Source: an uncultured Polaribacter sp.
Lineage (GTDB): Bacteria > Bacteroidota > Bacteroidia > Flavobacteriales > Flavobacteriaceae
Reading direction: 5' to 3'
DNA length: 64,000 bases
Assembly: GCF_947497695.1 (NCBI RefSeq)
Contig: NZ_CANMHM010000008.1
Span: 1-64,000 of the forward strand
In this document: positions 17,917-27,260 of the stretch, piece after piece
Numbering within the stretch: position 1 is the first letter of the stretch
Layout: the number at the start of each line of letters is the position of its first letter
Program-made: the position numbers and the translations under genes
Notes under the pieces: model-generated
What the model saw: only the letters and a program-made list of their open reading frames with translations
The model's database searches: none
What the model was told of the DNA's origin: nothing

Positions 17917-20900
17917 ATGTTTTCAACTATTTTTAAGCAAGAGTTAAAATACTGGTTTTCTAAACCCGTTTTTTATATTTATATATCTATTTTTTTATTG
18001 ATTGCATTTTTATTATCAGCATCTAATGCTGGTATTTGGGATGATATTACAGGTACTACAGGCTCGTCAAGAATTGTAAATTCTCCTATAAATGTTTTAG
18101 GTTTATTTAACACAATTACTATTTTAATTCTGTTTTTATTTCCCTCTATTATTGGTGTTGCTATTTATAGAGATTTTAAAAGTGATATGCATACTATTTT
18201 GTATTCTTACCCATTTACAAAAGCTAATTATTTATTTGCAAAATTTTTTAGTGGTATTGTAGTTGTTTCTAGTATTGTTTTGGTAATTGCTATAGGAATG
18301 ATTATTGGTTTTAGATTTCCAGGAACAAATTCACAAATTGTAGGAGGTTTTAATATTGTAACCTATTTAAAGACTTATCTACTTTTTATTTTACCAAATG
18401 TGCTGTTTTTTGGAGCAGTAGTATTTGCTGTGGTTACATTTTCTAGAAATATTGCAGCAGGTTTTATTACTGTTATCTTATTGCTGTTTGCTCAAGGTGC
18501 AATGAGTAGCATGCTATCAGAACCAGAGCAAGCAAATGTATTGGCAATATTAGATCCTTTTGGAGCAGCTGCATCTAATTTTTACACAAAATATTGGACA
18601 GTTTCTGAGCAAAACGAATTGCAAATACCAATTAAAGAACTAATTATTTATAATAGATTACTCTGGCTACTTGTATCATCTGTAATTTTTGGTGTGGTGT
18701 TTAGGTATTTTAAATTTAATCAAAATGCAATTTCATTTTCTTTCAAAAAATCAAAAATAGAAACAATTACTAAAACTAATTTTAACGGTATTACAAGAAT
18801 ATCCTTACCCAAAGTAACACATAATTACTCGTTTATTCAAAATTTAAAAGTGATGTGGAAACTATCAAACATCGATTTTAAATATATTTTTAAAAGTTTG
18901 CCATTTATCTGTATACTTATTGTTGGTGTTTTAATGTTGGTAGGTACTTTGTTTACAATAGGCAAAATAGTTGGCACAAAAACATTACCAGTTACTTGGC
19001 AAATGCTTAGAGGTGGAAATGTTTTTAGTACATTAATTATAAATTTATGTACGTTTTTGTATGCAGGTATTTTAATACAAAGAGCAAAAACTACAAAAAT
19101 AAATCATTTAATAGATAGCACACCAATATATAATTGGGTGTTACTTTTTTCTAAATTCATTGCGTTGTTAAAAATGCAATTGGTTTTACTATCTGTTATT
19201 TTGGTTTCGGGTGTTTTGTATCAAACCTACCAAGGTTATTATGATTATGAAGTAGGGCATTATTTAAAAGAATTGTATGGGTTAAAATTTATCAATTACT
19301 TTATATGGGCTTTTATGGCAATTTTTATCCAAACCTTAATTAAAAATCAATATTTAGGGTTGTTTATAATGTTGATTATAGCAATTGGTACTCCTTTATT
19401 ATCTTTAATCGGTATAGAATTACCAATCTTTAAATACAATCAAGGTTCAGGTTTTAGATATTCAGATATGAATGGTTATGGCACAGCTTTGTCTAGGTAT
19501 TTGTGGTACAAATTGTATTGGGTTTTAGGAGGGGTTTTATTGCTAATAATTAGTTTACTATTTTGGGTTAGAGGCTTGCCAAGTTCATTTTCAGAAAGAC
19601 TTCTTTTAGCAAAAAAACGCTTTAAACCCTCTCAAAAAATAGCTTTTATGTTAGTATTGATTGCTTTTTTAACTTTAGGCGTTTCTATTTATAAAGAAAT
19701 AAGATCGAAAAGTAAAAAAACGGCGTCTAAACAAAGAGAGCTAAATGCAGTAAAATGGGAAAAAACATATAAAAAATATGAAGAATACCATCAACCTAGA
19801 ATAGTTGCTGTAAATGTAAGTTTAGATATGTATCCCAAAGAAAAAACTTACAAAGCAAGTGCTATTTATACACTCGTAAATAAAACAGATAAGTCTATTG
19901 ATAGTTTGTTTTTGAATCATAATTCGTTAAAAAGTACTTTTGAGTTTGATAAAGCAACTGATTTAGTGGTAGAAGACAAACTTTTTCATTTTGATGTTTA
20001 TCAATTTTGTGAACCAATACAACCAGGAGATTCTTTACAATTAACCATCCATGTAAAAAGTAAAGAAAATACTCGCTTTAAAAGACGTTCACCTATTATA
20101 GAAAATGGGACTTTTATTAATAATTTTACAATTTTTCCTACTTTAGGGTATTCCTCAAAAGGAGAATTAACAGATAATAAAACACGTGAAAAATACAATT
20201 TACCACCTAATAATTTACGACCAAATCCAACTGATTCATCAGCTTTAGGAAATACTTATATTTCTAAAGATTCAGATTGGATAGATTTTGAAGCAACCGT
20301 TTCTACATCAAAAGATCAAATTGCAATTGCTCCAGGCTATTTACAAAAAGAATGGACAGAAGATGGTCGTAACTATTTCCATTATAAAATGGATAGTAAA
20401 ATATTAAATTTTTATGCATTTAATTCTGCCAGATATAAAGTTAAAAAAGAATTATATAAAGGGATAAGTCTAGAAATTTATTATCATAAACCCCATGATT
20501 TTAATTTGGATAGAATGTTAAAAGGTATGAAAGCATCCCTAGATTACAATGCTAAAAACTTTAGTCCTTATCAGCATAGACAATTAAGAATTATAGAGTT
20601 TCCTAAAACTGCTGGTAGTTTTGCACAATCTTTTCCAAATACAATTCCGTTTTCAGAAAGTGTAGGTTTTATTGCAGATGTAGATGATAAAAAAGATGAT
20701 GGTGTAGATTATCCTTTTGCAATAACAGTGCATGAAGTTTCACATCAATGGTGGGCACATCAAGTAATTGGTGCAGATGTTTTAGGAGCAACCATGTTGT
20801 CTGAAAGCATATCTGAATATGTAACGCTAAAAGTATTAGAACATCAACATGGAAAAAACAAAATGCGTACATTTTTAAAAGATGCTTTAGATAAGTATTT

Positions 20901-21573
20901 GTTACAAAGAACCATGGAAACTAAACGAGAAAAACCTTTAATGTATAATGATGGACAAGGCTATATTCATTATCAAAAAGGCTCTTTAGTTTTTTATGCT
21001 TTGAGTGATTATATAGGAGAAGATAAATTAAATGGAGCGTTAAAAAAATATCTAGAAAAAGTGCAATTTCAAGAGCCTCCTTACACAACTTCTTTAGAAA
21101 TGATGCAGTATATTAAAGAAGTAACCCCAGATTCTTTAAAGTATGTACTTAAAGATATGTTTGAAACGATTACACTTTATAAAAATAGTATTAAAGATGT
21201 AAAATCCATACAATTAGAAAACGGAAAATATAAGGTAGAAATTGAGTTTGAAGTTTCTAAATATAGAAATGATGAAAAAGGGAAGAAGTTTTATGGTAAT
21301 AAAGTGGGAGATACTTTGGTTTACAAAAATGACGAAGTTAAAAAACCAATTTTATCAGTTCCCTTAGCAGATTATATAGATATTGGTGTTTTTACTGTAA
21401 CAGAAATTGATGGTAAAAAGAAAGAAAAGGAACTCTATTTACAAAAACATAAAATTACTCAAATTAATAATAAAATAACCATTATTGTTGATAAAAAACC
21501 AACAGAAGTAGGAGTAGATCCTTACAATAAATTGATAGACACAAAGTCTGATGATAATCGAAGGAAATTGTAA
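17917..21573 (+). CDS. ABC permease fused to M1-family aminopeptidase
   Basis: This 1218-residue protein has an N-terminal membrane region (about 1-575) with two sets of spans resembling ABC-2 permeases. A large extracytoplasmic peptidase domain (about 620-1200) follows. The zinc motif is HEVSH (939-943) in HEVSHQWWAHQ. The third ligand is probably the glutamate of MLSESISEY, 20 residues beyond the second histidine, one more than in classical M1 enzymes. A tyrosine-rich stretch around 1010 fits the M1 fold. With the preceding ATPase it makes a complete transporter tied to a peptidase. Transported and cleaved substrates are unknown. Confidence 0.87.
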   Translation: MFSTIFKQELKYWFSKPVFYIYISIFLLIAFLLSASNAGIWDDITGTTGSSRIVNSPINVLGLFNTITILILFLFPSIIGVAIYRDFKSDMHTILYSYPFTKANYLFAKFFSGIVVVSSIVLVIAIGMIIGFRFPGTNSQIVGGFNIVTYLKTYLLFILPNVLFFGAVVFAVVTFSRNIAAGFITVILLLFAQGAMSSMLSEPEQANVLAILDPFGAAASNFYTKYWTVSEQNELQIPIKELIIYNRLLWLLVSSVIFGVVFRYFKFNQNAISFSFKKSKIETITKTNFNGITRISLPKVTHNYSFIQNLKVMWKLSNIDFKYIFKSLPFICILIVGVLMLVGTLFTIGKIVGTKTLPVTWQMLRGGNVFSTLIINLCTFLYAGILIQRAKTTKINHLIDSTPIYNWVLLFSKFIALLKMQLVLLSVILVSGVLYQTYQGYYDYEVGHYLKELYGLKFINYFIWAFMAIFIQTLIKNQYLGLFIMLIIAIGTPLLSLIGIELPIFKYNQGSGFRYSDMNGYGTALSRYLWYKLYWVLGGVLLLIISLLFWVRGLPSSFSERLLLAKKRFKPSQKIAFMLVLIAFLTLGVSIYKEIRSKSKKTASKQRELNAVKWEKTYKKYEEYHQPRIVAVNVSLDMYPKEKTYKASAIYTLVNKTDKSIDSLFLNHNSLKSTFEFDKATDLVVEDKLFHFDVYQFCEPIQPGDSLQLTIHVKSKENTRFKRRSPIIENGTFINNFTIFPTLGYSSKGELTDNKTREKYNLPPNNLRPNPTDSSALGNTYISKDSDWIDFEATVSTSKDQIAIAPGYLQKEWTEDGRNYFHYKMDSKILNFYAFNSARYKVKKELYKGISLEIYYHKPHDFNLDRMLKGMKASLDYNAKNFSPYQHRQLRIIEFPKTAGSFAQSFPNTIPFSESVGFIADVDDKKDDGVDYPFAITVHEVSHQWWAHQVIGADVLGATMLSESISEYVTLKVLEHQHGKNKMRTFLKDALDKYLLQRTMETKREKPLMYNDGQGYIHYQKGSLVFYALSDYIGEDKLNGALKKYLEKVQFQEPPYTTSLEMMQYIKEVTPDSLKYVLKDMFETITLYKNSIKDVKSIQLENGKYKVEIEFEVSKYRNDEKGKKFYGNKVGDTLVYKNDEVKKPILSVPLADYIDIGVFTVTEIDGKKKEKELYLQKHKITQINNKITIIVDKKPTEVGVDPYNKLIDTKSDDNRRKL

Positions 21574-21925
21574 AAATTCAATTTTTATCAAAAAAAAATC
21601 ACGAATTCATTAATTTTTCTTTTTTAGATGAAAACAAAAAAAAGGTCTAATTTTTTTAAACCTACAGATTCTTTTTTTTTTATAGAGTTATAATTTTTAT
21701 TCGTGTAATTGTAGCAAAATAGTTTTAAATTAGAAAGAATATTTTGTCTTGATAATTATTTAAAATGAATTGTATTTAATTGAAAATAAACAGGTAAAGG
21801 TTTAAATTTTGTTTTAGTTTCTAAGGATGATTTTTAAGTTTATAAAAATTGATGAAATCAGCTTATTTTATTAGATATAAAAAGTAAATAATCCCTACTT
21901 TTACAGTGTTAATGTAATTTTATTG
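21574..21925. other. Gene-free AT-rich gap
   Basis: I see no ORF or RNA gene. CACGAATTC at 21600 and ATTCGTG at 21699-21705 are a weak inverted pair reminiscent of the inverted repeat at 51925-52070. Long T and A runs lie between them. Confidence 0.4.
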
Positions 21926-22447
21926 ATGAATTTATCTAAATTAAAAGAAAAGAGATTAAGAAAAAAGTTTGATAAAAATGTATCTAAACTTATAGAAAAC
22001 AGAACAGTATCTCAAAAAGAAATTGTGACTGTTGGTATTTTAACAGAAGAAAGTATTGCTACAGAATTAGATATAAAATCAATCATAGAAACTACACTTG
22101 GTATTAGAAACTCTAAAATGTATAGTTTTAAACATTTTAATAAATTAGATGAAGTTTCTTACAAAGATTTTACAGAAAAAGACATCAACTGGAAGGGCGA
22201 TTTTATAGAGCCAACATTTCAAAGTTTTTTAGACCAACCTTTTGATTTGTTAATAGGTTACTTTAATAAAAATAATATTTATTTAGAAATAGCTGTAAAT
22301 CAATCTAAAGCAACTTTTAAAGCAGGTTTTACTGGAGTGAATGATCAATTGTACGAATTAGAAATTTTAGAAAAAATTAGCAATACAAAGCAATTTACAG
22401 CAGAGTTAAAAAAATACCTTCAAATTCTAAAAAAACTAAAAAATTAA
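21926..22447 (+). CDS. DUF6913-like conserved protein
   Basis: Function unknown. The 173-residue protein has a basic N terminus, no signal peptide and no transmembrane span. A central WKGDFIEPTFQSFLDQPFDLLIGYF segment is present as a hydrophobic core, and the end is lysine-rich. I start at the ATG at 21926 rather than the TTG just before it. The gene lies upstream of dapA on the same strand, as I recall for DUF6913 in other flavobacteria. A short hairpin (AACTTTA/TAAAGTT, 22447-22464) follows the stop. Confidence 0.6.
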   Translation: MNLSKLKEKRLRKKFDKNVSKLIENRTVSQKEIVTVGILTEESIATELDIKSIIETTLGIRNSKMYSFKHFNKLDEVSYKDFTEKDINWKGDFIEPTFQSFLDQPFDLLIGYFNKNNIYLEIAVNQSKATFKAGFTGVNDQLYELEILEKISNTKQFTAELKKYLQILKKLKN

Positions 22448-22517
22448 ACTTTAATAATAAAGTTGTTTATTCTTAGCAAGATTCTAATTTTTAGTGATAA
22501 AATCCATCTTAAAATTG

Positions 22518-22525
22518 TAGTTTTG
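22518..22525 (+). promoter_or_regulatory. -7 box upstream of dapA
   Basis: TAGTTTTG matches TAnnTTTG and lies 21 bp before the dapA start. No good -33 box is present at the 19-base spacing. Confidence 0.45.
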
Positions 22526-22546
22526 TACCTTTAAATATATTATAAA

Positions 22547-23422
22547 ATGCAAAAATTTATTGGAACTGGAGTTGCTTTAGTTACACCTTTTAAAGAAGAT
22601 TTAAGTGTAGATTTTGATGCACTTGTAAAATTGGTAAACTTTAACATTGAAAACGGAACAGATTATTTAGTGATCAATGGTACAACAGCAGAAAGTGCCA
22701 CAATTACGCAGCAAGAAAAACAAGAAATTATTAACCTAATCATAAAAACAAACAACAAACGTGTTCCTTTGGTTTTAGGAGTAGGTAGTAATAATACAGC
22801 TTTGGTTGTAGAAGAATTAAAAACAAGAGATTTTACAGGTTTAGATGGTATTCTTTCTGTTTCTCCATATTACAGTAAGCCAACGCAAGAAGGTTTTTAT
22901 CAGCATTTTAAAGCCATAGCAACTGCAACCAATTTGCCAATTATTTTATACAATGTTCCTGGCAGAACTGCTAAAAATATGGAGCCAGCAACAATTTTAC
23001 GTTTGGCAAATGATTTTGATAATATTGTAGCTGTGAAAGAAGCAGGTAATAATAAACAACAATATTATACTTTAATAAAAGACAAGCCAGCAGATTTTTT
23101 AATAATTTCTGGGGATGATGATTTAGCATTAGGAGTAACTTTAGCTGGAGGTTCTGGTGTGATTTCTGTGATAGGACAAGCTTTTCCAAAAGCGTTTTCT
23201 ACGATGATAAACCATGGTTTAGACGGTAATGCTAAAGAAGGATATGCAATTCATTACAAAATGATGGATGTTATTGATTACATTTTTGAAGAAAATAATC
23301 CTGCAGGAATCAAAACAGTTTTACAAGAATTAAATATTTGTAAAAATGATGTGCGTTTGCCTTTGGTACAAGCAAGTGAGCATCTTTCTACAAAAATTGC
23401 TGAATTTGTGAAGGGATTTTAG
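22547..23422 (+). CDS. dapA: 4-hydroxy-tetrahydrodipicolinate synthase
   Basis: The enzyme condenses pyruvate with aspartate semialdehyde, the first committed step of lysine and diaminopimelate synthesis. The 291-residue TIM barrel has the GTTAES loop (45-50), Y135 and R140 in YNVPGRT, and the Schiff-base lysine K164 in VAVKEAGN. All active-site residues are present. The pathway partner dapD is about 10 kb downstream at 33594. Confidence 0.95.
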   Translation: MQKFIGTGVALVTPFKEDLSVDFDALVKLVNFNIENGTDYLVINGTTAESATITQQEKQEIINLIIKTNNKRVPLVLGVGSNNTALVVEELKTRDFTGLDGILSVSPYYSKPTQEGFYQHFKAIATATNLPIILYNVPGRTAKNMEPATILRLANDFDNIVAVKEAGNNKQQYYTLIKDKPADFLIISGDDDLALGVTLAGGSGVISVIGQAFPKAFSTMINHGLDGNAKEGYAIHYKMMDVIDYIFEENNPAGIKTVLQELNICKNDVRLPLVQASEHLSTKIAEFVKGF

Positions 23423-23793
23423 TAGAGTATAATTCCATTGACTAAAACATCAAAAAATAATAGCAACAAATAGGCTAGGAATATTTTAGATAAAACGGAT
23501 TTAATAGCTGTCTTTATCTTTTTTAATAACCTTATTTAAAAGTTTATAGTTCTTTTTTTTTAAAAATAATATTAACATTCTTTTAGTAGCGCTCAAACGT
23601 TTTTTTTACTTTTTTTGTATCGAAATTATCTGATGCATTTACTGAGTAAAAAAAGCGTTTTGTTTTTAACGATTTTTTTTGATGTTAAGAGCTTTGGTTT
23701 TTGTTAAAATTGTCATCCTAATTTTTTATATGTTGAAGTTTTTCAGTGTTTTAGGAGCTAAAAAGAAAGAATTATTTCAGAAAAAATAAATTC
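23423..23793. other. Gene-free gap upstream of bamD
   Basis: The stretch is very A+T-rich, with long T runs and no ORF of note, tRNA or obvious hairpin. I see nothing beyond the bamD promoter at its right end. Confidence 0.5.
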
Positions 23794-23824
23794 TTTTATT
23801 ATCCATATTTAATCACTAATTTTG
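23794..23824 (+). promoter_or_regulatory. Probable bamD promoter, near-leaderless
   Basis: TTTT (23794-23797) lies 19 bases before TAATTTTG (23817-23824). The bamD ATG begins only 5 bases after the -7 box, so a transcript starting at the usual distance would have little or no leader. Confidence 0.5.
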
Positions 23825-23828
23825 CACG

Positions 23829-24689
23829 ATGCAAAAAATTAAAAATTTAGCGTATTTACTAATCTTCTCACTTGTATTATTTTCCTGTGCAGAATATCAA
23901 AAGGTATTAAACAAAGGTACTACAGAAGAGCAGTATAAAATGGCAACTAAAATGTACGAAACTGGTAAGTTTGGTAAAGCATTGCGTTTGTTTGAGAAAA
24001 TTACCCCAACTTATAGAGGTAAGCCACAAATGGAACGTATTCAGTTTATGGTTGCACAGTCTAATTTTAATGAAAAAAATTATAGCATTTCTGGTTATTA
24101 TTTTGATCGTTTTGCAAAAAATTACCCTAAAAGTTCTAAAAAGGAAGATGCCGCATTTTTATCTGCTTACAGCTATAAATTAGCTTCTCCAAAATTCAGT
24201 CTAGATCCTACAGAAACAAATAAGGCGTTAGAAGCATTTCAGGGTTTTATTAATACGTATCCAGAATCAAAAAAAATAGAAGAAGCAAATAAGCATTATA
24301 AAGATTTAAGGTACAAACTTCAAAAAAAATCTTTCGAAATTGCAAAAACCTATTATAGAACTGCAGATTATGATTTAAGAAATTACAAAGCTTCAATTCA
24401 GGCTTTTGATAATTTATTGTCAGATTATTTAGGGTCAGAATTTAAAGAAGAAGCTCTGTTTTATAGATTAAAAGCAGCTCATGATTTTGTTTTAAAAAGT
24501 ACTATTAGAAGAAAGCCAGAGCGTGTTAAAGATGCTTTAGAAGCGTATGAAAAGTTAAAAAGAAATTTTCCAGAATCTCAGTTTATGTCAGAGGCTAATG
24601 TAATGGTAGAAACTTTACATGCACAAAATAAAGAGGCAGAAGCCCTGATTGCAAAACAAAAAAAAATAATTAAGTTTACACAGAAATAA
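23829..24689 (+). CDS. bamD: Outer membrane protein assembly factor BamD
   Basis: BamD is an outer-membrane lipoprotein of the complex that inserts beta barrels such as PorQ. The 286-residue product has a lipoprotein signal ending LVLFSC (cysteine near 20), then TPR-like helices, for example KMYETGKFGKALRLFEKI and YRTADYDLRNYKASIQAFD. It leads a compact run bamD-rpoZ-coaBC-porD-recN that is conserved in Bacteroidota. Only 9 bp separate it from rpoZ. Confidence 0.9.
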   Translation: MQKIKNLAYLLIFSLVLFSCAEYQKVLNKGTTEEQYKMATKMYETGKFGKALRLFEKITPTYRGKPQMERIQFMVAQSNFNEKNYSISGYYFDRFAKNYPKSSKKEDAAFLSAYSYKLASPKFSLDPTETNKALEAFQGFINTYPESKKIEEANKHYKDLRYKLQKKSFEIAKTYYRTADYDLRNYKASIQAFDNLLSDYLGSEFKEEALFYRLKAAHDFVLKSTIRRKPERVKDALEAYEKLKRNFPESQFMSEANVMVETLHAQNKEAEALIAKQKKIIKFTQK

Positions 24690-24698
24690 TAATAAGTT

Positions 24699-25019
24699 AT
24701 GGATTATAAAGATACTAAAGCTGCATTAAGTACTATTACTTACAATAAAAATGAATTGCAAGCTCCAACAAATAACATTTACCAGGCTATTTCAGTTATT
24801 GCTAAGAGAGCAACTCAAATTAACGAAGACTTAAAAAAGGAGTTGGTTGATAAATTAGAGGAATTTGCGACTTATAATGATAGTTTAGAAGAGGTTTTTG
24901 AAAACAAAGAACAAATTGAAGTTTCTAAATTTTACGAAAGATTACCAAAACCAACAGCAATTGCAGTTGATGAATGGTTAAATGACAAAGTATATTTTAG
25001 AACTCCAGAAACAGAATAA
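24699..25019 (+). CDS. rpoZ: DNA-directed RNA polymerase omega subunit, Bacteroidota type
   Basis: Omega helps assemble RNA polymerase. The 106-residue protein begins MDYKDTKAALSTITY and contains NIYQAISVIAKRATQINEDL, the Bacteroidota version of the omega core helix. FYERLPKPTAIAVDEWL near the end is also typical. It is annotated mainly by this pattern and by the position between bamD and coaBC. Its stop codon abuts the coaBC ATG. Confidence 0.8.
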   Translation: MDYKDTKAALSTITYNKNELQAPTNNIYQAISVIAKRATQINEDLKKELVDKLEEFATYNDSLEEVFENKEQIEVSKFYERLPKPTAIAVDEWLNDKVYFRTPETE

Positions 25020-26231
25020 ATGTCTGTTTTAGGTGGTAAAAAAATTATTTTAGGAATTACTGCTGGAATTGCTGCCTACAAAACAGCTAGTTTAGTACGT
25101 TTATTAATAAAATTAGACGCAGAAGTTAAAGTAATTATGACTCCTGCGTCTAAAGATTTTATAACACCTCTTACCCTTTCTACACTTTCTAAAAACCCTG
25201 TTCATTCTACTTTTTATGATAAAGAAGATGAAAATGAATTGTGGAATAACCATGTAGACTTAGGGCTTTGGGCAGATTATATGCTAATTGCTCCTGCAAC
25301 AGCAAACACATTGTCTAAAATGGCAAATGGTAGTTGTGATAATTTGTTATTAGCAACCTACTTGTCTGCAAAATGTCCTATATATTTTGCTCCTGCAATG
25401 GATTTAGATATGTACATTCATCCTTCTACAAAGAACAGTTTAGAGAAATTAAAAAGTTTTGGCAACATTATTATTCCTGCAACTTCTGGCGAATTAGCAA
25501 GTGGTTTGGTTGGAGAAGGAAGAATGGCAGAGCCAGAAGATATTGTATCCTTTATACAAAATGATATTTTATCTCAATTACCCTTAAAAGGAAAAAAACT
25601 GTTACTAACTGCAGGGCCAACTTATGAAGCCATTGATCCTGTTCGTTTTATTGGCAATCATTCTTCTGGTAAAATGGGGTTTGCAATTGCAGAAGCAGCT
25701 GCAAATTTAGGTGCTGAGGTGTATTTAATTTCAGGGCCAAGTCATCAAAAAATTAAACATTCTTTGGTAAAAAGAATAGATGTTATTTCTGCCGAAGAAA
25801 TGTACATTGCAGCACATACTTATTTTAATGATGTAGATATTGCAATTCTTTCTGCTGCAGTAGCAGATTATAAACCTAAAAATGTTGTTACCCAGAAAAT
25901 AAAAAAGAAAGATACAACGTTAAATATTGAGTTAGTTGCAACAAAAGATATTTTAGCTTCTTTAGGTAAAATTAAAAAACATCAGTTTTTAGTTGGTTTT
26001 GCATTAGAAACCAATAATGAAATAGAAAACGCAAAGAATAAACTTAAACGTAAAAATTTAGATGCTATTGTATTGAATTCTTTACAAGATAAAGGTGCAG
26101 GTTTTGCAACAGACACCAATAAAATTACTATTATTGATAAAAATTTGAATCAGAAATCTTTTGAATTAAAATCAAAAATAGAAGTAGCAAAAGATATTAT
26201 CAACGAAATTATTATAAAAATTAAAGAATAA
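25020..26231 (+). CDS. coaBC: Bifunctional phosphopantothenoylcysteine decarboxylase / phosphopantothenate-cysteine ligase
   Basis: The fused enzyme carries out two steps of coenzyme A synthesis. The 403-residue protein has a flavin-binding CoaC half (about 1-185), with ITAGIAAYKTA, the NTLSKMANGSCDNLL segment and FAPAMDLDMY. The CoaB half (about 190-403) has TAGPTYEAIDPVRFIGN, HSSGKMGFAIAEAA and AAVADYKPK. The HVDLGLWAD segment carries the catalytic histidine of CoaC. It is complete. Confidence 0.95.
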   Translation: MSVLGGKKIILGITAGIAAYKTASLVRLLIKLDAEVKVIMTPASKDFITPLTLSTLSKNPVHSTFYDKEDENELWNNHVDLGLWADYMLIAPATANTLSKMANGSCDNLLLATYLSAKCPIYFAPAMDLDMYIHPSTKNSLEKLKSFGNIIIPATSGELASGLVGEGRMAEPEDIVSFIQNDILSQLPLKGKKLLLTAGPTYEAIDPVRFIGNHSSGKMGFAIAEAAANLGAEVYLISGPSHQKIKHSLVKRIDVISAEEMYIAAHTYFNDVDIAILSAAVADYKPKNVVTQKIKKKDTTLNIELVATKDILASLGKIKKHQFLVGFALETNNEIENAKNKLKRKNLDAIVLNSLQDKGAGFATDTNKITIIDKNLNQKSFELKSKIEVAKDIINEIIIKIKE

Positions 26232-26299
26232 AGATACTTAGAAATAAGTTTTAGAGATGTCTACTATTTGTTTCTGTAATTCTAAAATCTTAAAAATGT

Positions 26300-27190
26300 A
26301 TGCGTAAACTTATATTCCTTTTTCTGTTATTCATTTCGGTTTCTACTGTAAAATCTCAAGAATTGAACTGTGTAGTAAATATCAACTATAACCAAGTTCA
26401 AGGTTCAAATACACAGGTTTTTAAAACCTTAGAAAAAGCGTTGACTGAGTTTCTAAACCAAACAAAGTGGACCAATAGAGAGGTAAAACAAGAAGAAAGA
26501 ATAGATTGTGCAATGACAATTATTATTACTTCTAGAAACGAAAATAATTTTACAGCAACCTTACAATTACAATCTACAAGACCTGTTTTTGGGTCAACTT
26601 ATGCATCACCAATCTTAAATTTAAAAGACAATGATTTTAGCTTTAAATATCTTGAATTCGATCCATTAATTTTTAATAGAAATTCCTTTGATAGCAACTT
26701 AATTTCTACAATGGTATTTTATGCAAATATTATTATAGGTGTAGATGCAGATACTTTTAGGGAAAAAGGCGGAGAAGAAAATTTAAAAGTAGCCCAAGAT
26801 GTTATGTTGCAAGCACAACAAAGTGGTATATCTTCTTGGCAAAATGTGGTAGGAAAACAAAATCGTTTTTTATTGATTGATAATTTATTGTCACCAAAAT
26901 TAGAAACTTATAGAACTGCAACTTATAACTATCATAGACAAGGACTGGACGAATTTTCTACAAGCAAAAATAAATCTAAGCAATCTATAGAAGATGCTGT
27001 TATTTCTTTAGAATCTATTTTTAATAAAACAGTTGGTAATTATTTAATACGCTTATTTTTTGATGCTAAGGCAGAAGAGTTAGCAAACATTTATGCTGAT
27101 GGTCCTAAAACAAACAACCAAGATGCTTTTATTAAAGTAGTTAAAAAAATATCTCCAAACAATAATGCGAAGTGGAGAAATATTAAATAG
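26300..27190 (+). CDS. porD: Type IX secretion-associated protein PorD (DUF4835)
   Basis: The 296-residue protein has a signal peptide (about 1-19, ending VKSQ) and then ELNCVVNINYNQVQGSNTQVF, which is typical of DUF4835, the family named PorD for its link to type IX secretion. SGISSWQNVVGKQNRF and the ending NNAKWRNIK are also family-like. Its exact role in secretion is not established. The position between coaBC and recN is conserved in the phylum. An upstream in-frame ATG is absent, so the start is well supported. Confidence 0.8.
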   Translation: MRKLIFLFLLFISVSTVKSQELNCVVNINYNQVQGSNTQVFKTLEKALTEFLNQTKWTNREVKQEERIDCAMTIIITSRNENNFTATLQLQSTRPVFGSTYASPILNLKDNDFSFKYLEFDPLIFNRNSFDSNLISTMVFYANIIIGVDADTFREKGGEENLKVAQDVMLQAQQSGISSWQNVVGKQNRFLLIDNLLSPKLETYRTATYNYHRQGLDEFSTSKNKSKQSIEDAVISLESIFNKTVGNYLIRLFFDAKAEELANIYADGPKTNNQDAFIKVVKKISPNNNAKWRNIK

Positions 27191-27260
27191 AATATTCGCT
27201 TTAATTATTCTTTAAGTTTATACAATTTTCATTAATTTTAAACTCTAAAATTCAGAGAAT

